IMG/VR virus record: IMGVR_UViG_3300037233_000016
Location: 1 to 47,733 of that record
Strand: one strand, 5' to 3'
Length of the DNA: 47,733 nucleotides
DNA from: a virus
Under the pieces are notes generated by a model, which was not told the origin of the DNA, did not search any database, and worked only from the letters and a program-made list of their open reading frames with translations. Below are positions 40,583 through 47,109 of this stretch, piece after piece. The number at the start of each line of letters is the position of its first letter. The first letter of the stretch is position 1. The position numbers were made by a program, and so were the translations under genes.

Positions 40583-40801
40583 ATGCCTGGACCAACACCG
40601 CCTACCAGTACCCATGACTACGGTGGACACATGAAGGGTGGCTTCCATGAAGGAACCCGGCGTGATGCGCCGACCGAACGCGGGTCCAGAGAGACCCGAG
40701 AGAAACGGAGTGATAGCACACGGGCATCAGGGAACCTCGGCCCGACTGGTCCCGATGATCCGGCAAACGTTAGTCCCTCAAATCAAGGAGCCGCTGCATA
40801 A
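40583..40801 (+). CDS. Disordered hydrophilic late protein, 72 aa
   Basis: The product is rich in Gly, Arg, Thr, Glu and Pro with no hydrophobic core (TERGSRETREKRSDSTRAS). CGGAGCC precedes the ATG and the stop overlaps the next ATG (TAATG). Similar style to the 42278 product. Possibly a virion-bound linker peptide; unknown. Confidence 0.55.
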   Translation: MPGPTPPTSTHDYGGHMKGGFHEGTRRDAPTERGSRETREKRSDSTRASGNLGPTGPDDPANVSPSNQGAAA

Positions 40802-40986
40802 TGATCTCCCTTATCATCACCCTGGTCATTGTCGGGGTTCTGCTGTACTGTTTCAATGACTTCGTGCCGATGGACCCAAAGTTCAAGAAGCTCATCAATG
40901 TCCTTGTCTGCCTTGCGGCTGCCCTCTATGTCCTTCATGGCTTCGGCTATGGGTCGGACTTCGGGCATCATCACTGGAGAGACTAA
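40801..40986 (+). CDS. Two-span membrane protein, Thivi_2564-like; holin candidate
   Basis: The 61-residue protein has a first span at about 2-18 (ISLIITLVIVGVLLYCF), a loop PMDPKFKKLI, and a second at about 31-48 (NVLVCLAAALYVLHGFGYG). This matches the small membrane proteins annotated as Thivi_2564 family (LIITLIxxGxILYxxNxxIPMDxKxKKxxN). Size and two spans fit a class II holin, and no better holin is seen, so it could release the M15 endolysin. Coupled on both sides by TAATG. Confidence 0.65.
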   Translation: MISLIITLVIVGVLLYCFNDFVPMDPKFKKLINVLVCLAAALYVLHGFGYGSDFGHHHWRD

Positions 40987-42164
40987 TGCGAAAGTGGTTT
41001 ATTGCAGCCCTCGTAGCCCTGGCTAGTGTCTGCACAGCCCAGGCTCAGACCCTTACCCTTACGGGTGTCCCCCAGATCGCAGTAGTCGGGGATACCATCC
41101 ACCCCACCGCCGTCTATACGCCAGCGGGTGGGGTTGCTGGGTACTGTAAGACGTGCTGGTTCGCCACCACGAACACGGTAGCCTCACGGACTACTACAAC
41201 CATGAGTAACTATGGTACATGGTCAAAGGCTCCAGGGTCAACAGTGCCGATAGTGGCCCTTATACCGGGCACTACGGTCATCTACGGTACCGTATATGGT
41301 ACTACGATCCGTGCCATAGCGACCATGCTGGTGACAGCCCAGGTCATCAATCTACCCCCTCCGGTGGGTACACCAAACATGCCAGCGGGCATGACGGTAG
41401 TCTGTCAGACCGGGCAGGTGACAGCAATGACTGTCACAGGCTCCAGTGTAGCCTTTGGTGGCCCAAAGCCTTGTACGTGGCAGGATAACGGCCCAGGGAC
41501 AGGTTCTATTGGGCTTGCGACGGGTGCCAAGAATCCTGATGGCAGTGTGAACACAGATATCCAGAAGACGGGCTACCGTGTCATGTTTCCAGCCGGAAAG
41601 GTCAATGATCCGGCATGGGGAATGTATACGCCTCATGCAGGTGGCACTGGGACGTACTACATCAGTTGGTTAGAGCGTCAGGAGGTTCATGGTGCCTATC
41701 CCGCCATCCAGAAGGTGATGAATAGTCTGGACAGTAAGGCATGGGCTCCCAAGGGTCCGAATGGAGACCTGACCATCATGTCTTGGATGGACTTCAGCTA
41801 TTTCACTCCAACTGCTATCATTGGCTTGAACTTCCAGGGGGAAGATAACGCCAACATCCCTGACAATAACCTGACTGGTAAGTCTGGCACTGTGGCCGCA
41901 GCGGCTACCATGTCCCTGCCTGGAGTGCAGAAGGGTGATGGGTCATGGGATCAGGAAGAAGTGCTGATTGTAGGATCAGGGAACGTGGGTACAAGTTCTG
42001 TGACGTTCTTTGTCAATGGAAAGCAGGTTGCGAAGGCAACAGGTGTGACCAATGCCTCAGTCTGGAATGAAACAGACCAGTATGTCTCTCGGTCTGTGTA
42101 TAGTGGGACTCAAGCGATTACAACTCACATGGACTTCGATCAGGTAACGATTGCTGTCAAGTAA
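40986..42164 (+). CDS. Sec-exported protein with LamG/concanavalin-like C-terminal domain
   Basis: MRKWFIAALVALASVCTAQA is a clear signal peptide. After it comes an Ig-like part (about 22-120: VGDTIHPTAVYTPAGGVAGY) and from about 150 a strand-rich domain (TGYRVMFPAGKVNDPAW, YYISWLERQEVHG, TFFVNGKQVAKATG, ending HMDFDQVTIAVK) in the style of LamG/concanavalin A-like lectins. Exported glycan-binding proteins are unusual in T7-like phages. It could coat the host surface, block reinfection, or bind the envelope at lysis. Start overlaps the holin-candidate stop. Confidence 0.7.
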   Translation: MRKWFIAALVALASVCTAQAQTLTLTGVPQIAVVGDTIHPTAVYTPAGGVAGYCKTCWFATTNTVASRTTTTMSNYGTWSKAPGSTVPIVALIPGTTVIYGTVYGTTIRAIATMLVTAQVINLPPPVGTPNMPAGMTVVCQTGQVTAMTVTGSSVAFGGPKPCTWQDNGPGTGSIGLATGAKNPDGSVNTDIQKTGYRVMFPAGKVNDPAWGMYTPHAGGTGTYYISWLERQEVHGAYPAIQKVMNSLDSKAWAPKGPNGDLTIMSWMDFSYFTPTAIIGLNFQGEDNANIPDNNLTGKSGTVAAAATMSLPGVQKGDGSWDQEEVLIVGSGNVGTSSVTFFVNGKQVAKATGVTNASVWNETDQYVSRSVYSGTQAITTHMDFDQVTIAVK

Positions 42165-42205
42165 GGGGAGGGTAACGATCAATGTCAACTAACTCGGAGG
42201 TCCGT

Positions 42206-42277
42206 ATGTATATCGGTGGCGGGTTCATTCTGTTCTGTATCATCCTGTGGCTCATCTTCGGTCGGAGCGGTAAGTAA
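42206..42277 (+). CDS. 23-residue membrane peptide
   Basis: MYIGGGFILFCIILWLIFGRSGK is almost entirely one hydrophobic span with a basic tail. CGGAGG lies five bases before ATG 42206, which favours it over the in-frame ATG 42182. Directly abuts the next gene. Might assist lysis. Confidence 0.55.
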   Translation: MYIGGGFILFCIILWLIFGRSGK

Positions 42278-42490
42278 ATGGCTGATCTGAAGAGTGAGCT
42301 AGAGCGCGAAGGAACGATGACTCAGGTCTCCGTGAAGGAGCACCTTGGAGACCGTCCGTCGCACGGTGTCAGTGACTCTGGGCCCATGAGCTTTCCGCTT
42401 TGGGGCACGGGCGAAGAGGCATGTTTGCACTCAAGCCGCGATCCAAGGGTGACGGAAGGTGGATTCATTGGACAGGAGTTGGATAAGTAG
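42278..42490 (+). CDS. Last late gene, hydrophilic protein, 70 aa
   Basis: Acidic helical N terminus (MADLKSELEREGTMTQVSVK) then Gly/Pro/Ser-rich region (HGVSDSGPMSFPLWGTGEE). It ends nine bases before a strong hairpin. Unknown function; its style resembles the 40583 product. Confidence 0.6.
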   Translation: MADLKSELEREGTMTQVSVKEHLGDRPSHGVSDSGPMSFPLWGTGEEACLHSSRDPRVTEGGFIGQELDK

Positions 42491-42499
42491 TAACATCTG

Positions 42500-42539
42500 A
42501 TATATTGTGCGTTATGTGTGGCTCTAACGCACAGTATAT
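42500..42539 (+). terminator. Terminator hairpin at the end of the late region
   Basis: ATATATTGTGCGTTA (42500-42514) pairs over its whole 15 bases (one G-T pair) with TAACGCACAGTATAT (42525-42539) around a 10-base loop. It lies just after the last late gene. There is no long T-run, so it may work as a phage-polymerase terminator or also in the reverse direction. Confidence 0.7.
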
Positions 42540-42684
42540 TAGGCTTTCGTACATAGTGTCTTTACGTAATACTGCATAGCCGCAATACTATCGCTCATAG
42601 CATTGAAGGTATGCAAGATATGGGTATTTTGGCACAAATTTTCGTGTCCACATACGCATCGTGACGGGCCTCCATTTACCCCCA

Positions 42685-42771
42685 TGCTACCGTCACGCGT
42701 GCTACCATACCGCGCCCCCATAGCACGGCAGCACGCATGACAGCGACACGTATGCACGCGTGACGGTAGCA
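42685..42771. repeat. 18-bp perfect inverted repeat with palindromic cores
   Basis: TGCTACCGTCACGCGTGC (42685-42702) is repeated as its exact reverse complement at 42754-42771, with 51 bases between. Each arm holds the palindrome CACGCGTG. A nested GTGCTA/TAGCAC pair (42699-42704 and 42721-42726) lies in the spacer. The structure could be a terminase or origin site, or a cruciform. Confidence 0.8.
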
Positions 42772-42811
42772 CACTGATTGCAGGCATATGGGGGGCTAGG
42801 TGGCTAGTGGT

Positions 42812-42904
42812 CAGTGTCAAAGGGCTAAGTGTGTTTGCGTAAGGTAACTAAAAGTGTTACTTTAGGCGAATGAAACCGGCAGCAGTGTCAAAGGGCTAAG
42901 TGTG
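42812..42904. repeat. Two copies of a 22-bp direct repeat
   Basis: Bases 42812-42833 are identical to 42883-42904 (core GTCAAAGGGCTAAGTGTG), 71 bases apart. The unit length is close to that of phage RNA polymerase promoters and both copies face the early genes. They could be paired promoters or protein-binding sites; no further copies were found by eye. Confidence 0.75.
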
Positions 42905-42975
42905 GCGGGCGCACAATTTTCAATCGTTACAATTCTTCTCTTGCGTATCGAGCCGAATAGGTTTACGATAGCTAC

Positions 42976-43089
42976 ATGAAATCACAGCCTACCTTACTCG
43001 ACACCGCATTAGTCCTGCTCGCATTAGCCGTGACCATAGGCTTAGGCGGATGGGCGATTGCTGGCTTCCCAATCCCGAGGGGTTTCTAA
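42976..43089 (+). CDS. 37-residue single-span membrane peptide, first early gene
   Basis: MKSQPTLLDTALVLLALAVT continues as IGLGGWAIAGFPIPRGF, giving one span about residues 8-31. Only a weak ribosome site is seen. The stop overlaps the next ATG (TAATG). First of the early series of micro-membrane genes. Confidence 0.5.
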   Translation: MKSQPTLLDTALVLLALAVTIGLGGWAIAGFPIPRGF

Positions 43090-43259
43090 TGTCATCGCGA
43101 TTCAGCAAGGTTATCCACTTGCGGTCCGAGAACGACGCGGCCAAGGCCGTCTGCGGTCGCAAGCTCAAGAGTAATGAGTTTGCATTTACCGATGCGGACA
43201 CATTCGGTGGCAACGGTATGGAATGCTTGCGTTGCATGTCCACAAAACAGGACGCCTAA
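43089..43259 (+). CDS. Small cysteine-containing protein, 56 aa
   Basis: Starts in TAATG overlap. It contains HLRSENDAAKAVCGRKLKS and, near the end, ECLRCM: one Cys plus a CxxC and a His give a possible zinc site. Basic and soluble. Similar small Cys proteins occur in actinophage and other early regions. Function unknown. Confidence 0.55.
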   Translation: MSSRFSKVIHLRSENDAAKAVCGRKLKSNEFAFTDADTFGGNGMECLRCMSTKQDA

Positions 43260-43321
43260 TGACTCGCAAACAGATCAAAGCGGCACTTAATTACGCGCGC
43301 CATGACAATGGCGAAGCTTGA
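43259..43321 (+). CDS. Tentative 20-codon ORF
   Basis: MTRKQIKAALNYARHDNGEA starts in TAATG overlap with the preceding gene. It is helical and basic. It overlaps the next tentative ORF; together they might be one gene with a frame break, or a coupling element. Confidence 0.3.
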   Translation: MTRKQIKAALNYARHDNGEA

Positions 43322-43391
43322 ACAGTGGCTTGCGTCGCACGGTCCGATGATTGCTTGCGTCACTATCGAGGGGATAGCCGAGGATCGCTGA
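43302..43391 (+). CDS. Tentative 29-codon ORF
   Basis: MTMAKLEQWLASHGPMIACV, then TIEGIAEDR. Protein-like composition, but no clear ribosome site and overlaps the preceding 20-codon ORF by 20 bases in another frame. Confidence 0.3.
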   Translation: MTMAKLEQWLASHGPMIACVTIEGIAEDR

Positions 43392-43407
43392 CATCAAGGG
43401 GAAACAA

Positions 43408-43494
43408 ATGCGAACGGCAAGCAATATCGCCATTTGGCTTTTTGTCCTATTTACTATGTATGGCATTCTACTCGCGGCTCGGATCGTCAAATGA
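43408..43494 (+). CDS. 28-residue single-span membrane peptide
   Basis: MRTASNIAIWLFVLFTMYGI continues LLAARIVK: one span with a basic residue at each end. AAGGGGAAACAA precedes the ATG. The stop overlaps the next ATG (ATGA), coupling it to the exported protein gene. Confidence 0.55.
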   Translation: MRTASNIAIWLFVLFTMYGILLAARIVK

Positions 43495-43841
43495 CTAGAC
43501 TATATCGCATAGCCTATATCCTTGCCATGCTTGTCGCGTCGGCAGTCAGTGTGCGTGCTCAGGCACCTAGCGCCTTAGTCGGCAAATGGCAATGGCGCTC
43601 GGCAGACACAGCTACGTGTGGTGCGTGCGTCTGGACTATTGACCTGAGAACCAACCACAAAGCTACGGCAGTCTTTCACGGTAATGGGTACGAACGGGCC
43701 TACTACGTCGGCAAGTGGACCACTCATTACGACCTACTATGCTTAGTGGAATATGGGCGTCATACGTGTTGGACGTATGGACTAGTACAGGGTAGTGGTA
43801 ACCTTCAGCTTGATTATCACACATACTATCCGTTGAGGTAG
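43491..43841 (+). CDS. Exported beta-rich small protein, paralogue of the 1792 gene product
   Basis: The 116-residue product starts MTRLYRIAYILAMLVASAVS followed by VRAQA, a signal peptide with an AxA site. The mature part has LVGKW, a CxxC (CGAC), IDLRTNHKATAVF, a GKW strand, LLCLVEYG and HTCWTYG, in the same order as LVGVW, LRANHAAVGV, LCF and YTCYLY in the 1792 product. Likely a periplasmic beta-barrel-like fold held by disulphides. ATG 43491 is chosen for the ATGA overlap; a longer frame upstream would hide the signal peptide. Role unknown. Confidence 0.65.
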   Translation: MTRLYRIAYILAMLVASAVSVRAQAPSALVGKWQWRSADTATCGACVWTIDLRTNHKATAVFHGNGYERAYYVGKWTTHYDLLCLVEYGRHTCWTYGLVQGSGNLQLDYHTYYPLR

Positions 43842-43846
43842 TCACA

Positions 43847-44389
43847 ATGAATACGCGACCGCTTGCCCTAATCGCACTGCTCACAGTTCTGTGCAGTGCT
43901 CCGCTCAGTGGGCAGTCTTCATATACGGAAGACCCCGCCATCACCGAAGAGAAAGCATTCTTTGACGCGGGGATTCAAGATGCTTGCGCGAGTGCTGAGT
44001 ATCCTGAGTTTCGGGCCGAGCATGCCGCAATGTGTGCATTTGAGGATGCAAAGAGTGGCGAGCACACCGACGCACACACCGACGCACAGCTAAACGATGA
44101 GATACGGTTGGCCAAACTGCAAAACGTCATCGACGCAAAGTCGGTGCTCGACCGCGATTTGGTTGTGGCCGATTCGCTTAGCCGCGTGGTCCAGATTGAT
44201 CGTTCTATTCTAGTCCGTGATTTGACGGCTTTGGCCATCCCCCAGATTATTGCGATTGATCGCTCTATTATCGTCCGCGACGTGGCGTCCGCGACTCACC
44301 ATATGGCACAGATGGCGACTGATCGTCGGTCCCTACGTACCGCGTGTCATAGAGCGTACGTTACTAGCGCCGTGAATGGATGCAAATGA
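43847..44389 (+). CDS. Exported helical protein with internal repeat, 180 aa
   Basis: MNTRPLALIALLTVLCSAPL SG-Q is a signal peptide, with cleavage probably near residue 23. The mature protein is helical and charged, with EHTDAHTDAQ and then a duplicated unit (QIDRSILVRDLTAL and AIDRSIIVRDVASA, about residues 116-150), and ends with two Cys. Probably periplasmic. It follows the exported paralogue after five bases and ends in ATGA overlap, so the two exported proteins are co-expressed. Confidence 0.65.
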   Translation: MNTRPLALIALLTVLCSAPLSGQSSYTEDPAITEEKAFFDAGIQDACASAEYPEFRAEHAAMCAFEDAKSGEHTDAHTDAQLNDEIRLAKLQNVIDAKSVLDRDLVVADSLSRVVQIDRSILVRDLTALAIPQIIAIDRSIIVRDVASATHHMAQMATDRRSLRTACHRAYVTSAVNGCK

Positions 44390-44466
44390 TACGCGCACTG
44401 TTAGTATCCTTCATCACACGTAACCGCACTAAGGGGGCAATATGGCAGAAGCTCAGACAGTTATGA
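44386..44466 (+). CDS. Tentative 26-residue basic peptide
   Basis: MIRALLVSFITRNRTKGAIW, then QKLRQL. Starts in ATGA overlap with the exported protein gene and overlaps the next gene, whose ribosome site (AAGGGGGC) lies within it. Could be a peptide or simply a coupling ORF. Confidence 0.35.
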   Translation: MIRALLVSFITRNRTKGAIWQKLRQL

Positions 44467-44618
44467 GTGTCACCAAATATCTCCGGCAAGAATTACACTT
44501 CACAGTACCGGAGTATACAAAGCTCTCCACAAAAGACAAAGACGACCTGAAACGTTACGCAGTCGAGGAAATGACGTTGCTTGGCATTGCTTTTGAACCC
44601 TTGCCGGTCACGCAATGA
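44442..44618 (+). CDS. Hypothetical early protein, 58 aa
   Basis: ATG 44442 has AAGGGGGC upstream. The product is soluble: TKYLRQELHFTVPEYTKLST, then KDKDDLKRYAVEEMTLLGI, and ends PLPVTQ. It looks like a small helical protein. Its stop overlaps the next ATG (ATGA). Family not recognised. Confidence 0.6.
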   Translation: MAEAQTVMSVTKYLRQELHFTVPEYTKLSTKDKDDLKRYAVEEMTLLGIAFEPLPVTQ

Positions 44619-44704
44619 GAAAGGTTACTTGGCAGCAATGGGGTATGATCGCATTTGTCACCGTCTTGACGGTGTGGGGCCTCTACCTGGCGCTGACGAC
44701 ATGA
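44615..44704 (+). CDS. 29-residue single-span membrane peptide
   Basis: MRKVTWQQWGMIAFVTVLTV continues WGLYLALTT: basic N terminus then one span. ATGA overlaps at both ends chain it to its neighbours. Confidence 0.55.
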   Translation: MRKVTWQQWGMIAFVTVLTVWGLYLALTT

Positions 44705-44868
44705 AGCCGACTACTCCATTTATCTGGCCGGTGTCAATTCCCAGCCACGCGTCACGCCATGCCAAGCGTCGTATAGCGTCACGCGTCCTGTCCAGCCTCA
44801 TTGTGGCTAATGTCGTCATATGGGGCTATAACCTCTATATGTACCTCACAATATGGGGGGTCAAATGA
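44701..44868 (+). CDS. 55-residue membrane protein
   Basis: A basic N-terminal half (SHASRHAKRRIASRV) precedes a span about residues 29-48 (LSSLIVANVVIWGYNLYMYL). ATG 44701 is in ATGA overlap with the previous stop and its own stop overlaps the next ATG. Function unknown; orientation likely N-in. Confidence 0.55.
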   Translation: MKPTTPFIWPVSIPSHASRHAKRRIASRVLSSLIVANVVIWGYNLYMYLTIWGVK

Positions 44869-45038
44869 GATGCTATCACTATGCTATTGATCGTGTGGAG
44901 AGGGGCACTTGGCGCATGGAAGGCACTTGGCGCATAGTCGCATGGACCAAAGGATCAGACGTTACGAGCGAGCGTCCGATTGCCTATTTCCTGACGGAGA
45001 CTGACGCACGCAAGTATCTTCTCCAAAGGTGCGTCTAA
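44865..45038 (+). CDS. Hypothetical early protein, 57 aa
   Basis: MRCYHYAIDRVERGTWRMEG, then TWRIVAWTKGSD and a C-terminal helix TETDARKYLLQRCV: a small alpha/beta protein with the repeated turn RGTWRMEGTWR. Start in ATGA overlap, stop in TAATG overlap. No membrane segment. Not recognised. Confidence 0.58.
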   Translation: MRCYHYAIDRVERGTWRMEGTWRIVAWTKGSDVTSERPIAYFLTETDARKYLLQRCV

Positions 45039-45142
45039 TGTTCTACATAGAAGCATTGCTGACAGTGTGGGCGGGAGTGCTAGTCGGCTTAGGGGGCATT
45101 GCCATAGCCCACCTATACGGAATCATGCGAGGACCAAAATAA
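45038..45142 (+). CDS. 34-residue single-span membrane peptide
   Basis: MFYIEALLTVWAGVLVGLGG continues IAIAHLYGIMRGPK: one glycine-containing span and a basic C terminus. Starts in TAATG overlap. Glycine spacing in the span (GVLVGLGG) suggests helix packing or oligomerisation. Confidence 0.52.
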   Translation: MFYIEALLTVWAGVLVGLGGIAIAHLYGIMRGPK

Positions 45143-45143
45143 C

Positions 45144-45440
45144 ATGCTATATCGCATATACACTGAGGACATTAACCGGGCCGCTACGCTTGCCGTCGTC
45201 GCAAAGGCATATGACAGTTTTACAGCCATAGAAGCACTCGGTTATTTCAAGGGTACGGCGGAACCTTCCCTCGTGATTGAATTGCTGACGGAAGATAGTT
45301 GGAGAGATCGAAGTAAGGTTACCACACTTGCTGACGCAATACGACAGCTTAACAATCAGCAAGCTGTGGTAGTCTCGTGCTGTGCCGAATGGCATTTTAG
45401 CGCAATAGCGCCACGCGAGCCGCGCGGATCGTGCGTATGA
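45144..45440 (+). CDS. Hypothetical early protein, 98 aa
   Basis: MLYRIYTEDINRAATLAVVA, a strand-helix start, followed by FTAIEALGYFKGTAEPSLVI, a helix (LADAIRQLNNQQ) and VVVSCCAEWHF. The alternating strand-helix pattern resembles small ferredoxin-like folds. It starts one base after the membrane peptide and ends in ATGA overlap. Not recognised. Confidence 0.6.
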   Translation: MLYRIYTEDINRAATLAVVAKAYDSFTAIEALGYFKGTAEPSLVIELLTEDSWRDRSKVTTLADAIRQLNNQQAVVVSCCAEWHFSAIAPREPRGSCV

Positions 45441-45535
45441 CTGACACCACTATGACGATCTGTGCATATGTTGGCGTCGCAATTGGCATAGGCTTACTGA
45501 TCTATTGCTGCTATCTCATTCGTACGGGCAAATGA
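45437..45535 (+). CDS. 32-residue single-span membrane peptide
   Basis: MTDTTMTICAYVGVAIGIGL continues LIYCCYLIRTGK: one span with glycines and a CC pair near its end. ATGA overlaps at both ends. Confidence 0.52.
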   Translation: MTDTTMTICAYVGVAIGIGLLIYCCYLIRTGK

Positions 45536-45690
45536 AGCGCCTAATCATACAAATCATATTCGTATGTGGGGCACTTATCACGCTACTTGCGTATGACTGC
45601 GCGACGACACCACCCGCACCTTGTCCCAACCATATGAGGTCTAAAACTTGTGTCAAAATTGATAGTGTGGGGGTTACAGGTACTCATTAG
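45532..45690 (+). CDS. 52-residue exported or membrane-anchored peptide
   Basis: MKRLIIQIIFVCGALITLLA is a signal peptide or anchor; the rest has three Cys (YDCATTPPAPCPN, TCVKID). The Cys after LLAYD is not a good lipobox, so lipoprotein modification is uncertain. Starts in ATGA overlap. Last of the chained micro-genes before an 87-base gap. Confidence 0.55.
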   Translation: MKRLIIQIIFVCGALITLLAYDCATTPPAPCPNHMRSKTCVKIDSVGVTGTH

Positions 45691-45694
45691 TCGA

Positions 45695-45713
45695 CCGCTA
45701 ATGTCAGTAGCGG
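45695..45713 (+). terminator. Small hairpin after the micro-gene chain
   Basis: CCGCTA and TAGCGG form a 6-bp stem with a 7-base loop four bases after the preceding stop codon. No T-run, so termination is uncertain. Confidence 0.35.
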
Positions 45714-45777
45714 CCTATTGCTGGAGATTAGGCGAACGGATTCATGCACGTACATATAACCGAAAATAGGGGGGACC

Positions 45778-46449
45778 ATGAGACAAGATAGTGACGACAA
45801 CGTGAACGACACACTAGACTTTGCGGCTATCCTCCGGGATAACGCTGGCTTAGCGCGTATGGTCGCACACTACGTCAAGACGCAATTAGATTTAAATTGG
45901 GCGACAAAAGACGATGTACCGGACGACGTTCGCCAAGAGATCCTAGCGGATATGGACGAAGGCGACATCCCGGACCGTCTCCGAGAACAGTTTTACGACG
46001 AAGGATACGAGCATGGCCAGCACGCGGCGGACTGTGATAAGGAACACGTCGAGGATATGCCCCGTTGCTTGCGTCCTAGTCTTGACGGATTAATGATTGA
46101 GGTCGTCGGATCGGACCAGATCGCACCCGCAAGACAGGTACATGCAATGTATACGAAATGGAAAAATGGTACACTTTCCACCGAAGAAAAGCAGATCGGA
46201 TTGGGCGAGAGGACGAACCCAGTGGACCGCATTGCGTCCTATCCTATCTATCGGGCAGACGACGAAACGATCAGCGTAGGCTGTATGAAGTTTAACGTGG
46301 CGGAAATCGAGTATCTTGCGAAAGCAATGGGGTGGGTGACCGTCTCAAATGCGGTAGCGGTAGACATACACAAAAATGGAACCCTAACCGTTAGCGTGGT
46401 GCGAGACGGTAAGACGTTGCACCACTATAACCTTGACACCCCAGAATAG
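45778..46449 (+). CDS. Acidic early protein, 223 aa
   Basis: The largest gene of this early block. ATAGGGGGGACC precedes the ATG. The N-terminal half is very acidic (DDVPDDVRQEILADMDEGDI), the middle has a CD...HVEDMPRC segment, and the C-terminal half forms strands (VAVDIHKNGTLTVSVVRDGK). High acidity recalls DNA-mimic or host-enzyme-binding early proteins such as T7 Ocr, but no sequence match is evident. Function unknown. Confidence 0.65.
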   Translation: MRQDSDDNVNDTLDFAAILRDNAGLARMVAHYVKTQLDLNWATKDDVPDDVRQEILADMDEGDIPDRLREQFYDEGYEHGQHAADCDKEHVEDMPRCLRPSLDGLMIEVVGSDQIAPARQVHAMYTKWKNGTLSTEEKQIGLGERTNPVDRIASYPIYRADDETISVGCMKFNVAEIEYLAKAMGWVTVSNAVAVDIHKNGTLTVSVVRDGKTLHHYNLDTPE

Positions 46450-46457
46450 GTGCCCAC

Positions 46458-46664
46458 ATGCCGAGACCAAAGATCCTTTATACCGCATGCAAGTGTGGCG
46501 GAAGGTGGCAGACCGCCAGCCCCCTGTCACACCGGAACCATATGAACAGTGACGAACATTATAACGCCTCGGTAGCGCGTCTAGAGGATCTAGTGGTCCC
46601 AAGGGTAGGGCGGGCCATACAGATTCCGAATCCACCCGGAGTAGCGCCAGAGGGGCGGCTATAA
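46458..46664 (+). CDS. Small zinc-finger-like protein, 68 aa
   Basis: YTACKCGGRWQTASPLSHRN continues HMNSDEHY: CxCG followed by His residues at spacing like a C2H2 or degenerate finger, then a helix and a proline-rich tail. Possibly nucleic-acid binding. No clear ribosome site; starts eight bases after the preceding stop. A terminator follows at 46723. Confidence 0.55.
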   Translation: MPRPKILYTACKCGGRWQTASPLSHRNHMNSDEHYNASVARLEDLVVPRVGRAIQIPNPPGVAPEGRL

Positions 46665-46722
46665 TCAATTTGTAGGGGGCTAGCTTCGCGTGTGCGGCCC
46701 GTGAGGACGAGAGTAGGGGGAT

Positions 46723-46755
46723 AGGGCGGGGCCGAAAGGTTCCGCCCTTTCTTTT
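46723..46755 (+). terminator. Intrinsic terminator with GAAA tetraloop
   Basis: AGGGCGGGGCC (46723-46733) pairs with GGTTCCGCCCT (46738-46748) in an 11-bp stem (two G-T pairs) capped by GAAA, followed by a T-rich run TTTCTTTT. This is a textbook rho-independent terminator for host RNA polymerase, which implies that the upstream early block is host-transcribed. Confidence 0.88.
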
Positions 46756-46785
46756 GTCCACTATCCTTAGCCCCTAACGTCAAGA

Positions 46786-46804
46786 GCCCCTAAGACTTAG
46801 GGGC
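46786..46804. repeat. 19-bp near-perfect palindrome
   Basis: GCCCCTAAG and CTTAGGGGC flank a single A: a 9-bp perfect inverted repeat 30 bases after the terminator. With a one-base centre it is more likely a protein-binding operator than an RNA hairpin, though a 7-bp stem with a 5-base loop is possible. Confidence 0.6.
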
Positions 46805-47109
46805 ACTCTAGGCTAGAATATGGCCGGTCCTATGTCCGGCATGCTATCCGACTGCCCAGGCGTAGAGAGCACAAATGGCGAGAACGCACACGAGACGCCA
46901 GGGTGCCCACCGAGAAATTAGAGGCCGCCGCGCCTTATAGGCTATGTATGCTTGTCGGTTCATACCCCCTACACTTGCAACACTTGTGCCCGGGTTCCTT
47001 ACGCCGATATAGCCCCTAACTCTGGCGTAACCCTTGCGTATAAGTGGTTATATGTCACGAACATGCGAGCAAAACGGTAAGCAAACAACCACAGTCACAT
47101 TTCTGTACA

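Larger units (their letters stand above)
42541..42975. other. 435-bp non-coding region, probable genome-end / packaging region
   Basis: No + strand gene is seen between the last late gene and the first early micro-gene. A minus-strand frame (42539-42820) exists but stands alone against a one-strand genome. The stretch holds an 18-bp inverted repeat, a 22-bp direct repeat and a small hairpin (GTAAC-TAAAAGT-GTTAC, 42844-42860). The late-to-early junction is where T7-like genomes have their terminal repeats and early promoters, so this is the best place for both. Confidence 0.6.

Noticed and set aside
42539-42820. Minus-strand ORF of 93 codons with many Cys
   Set aside because: It is the only minus-strand candidate in an otherwise one-strand genome, covers the inverted repeats, and has no ribosome site or known domain.
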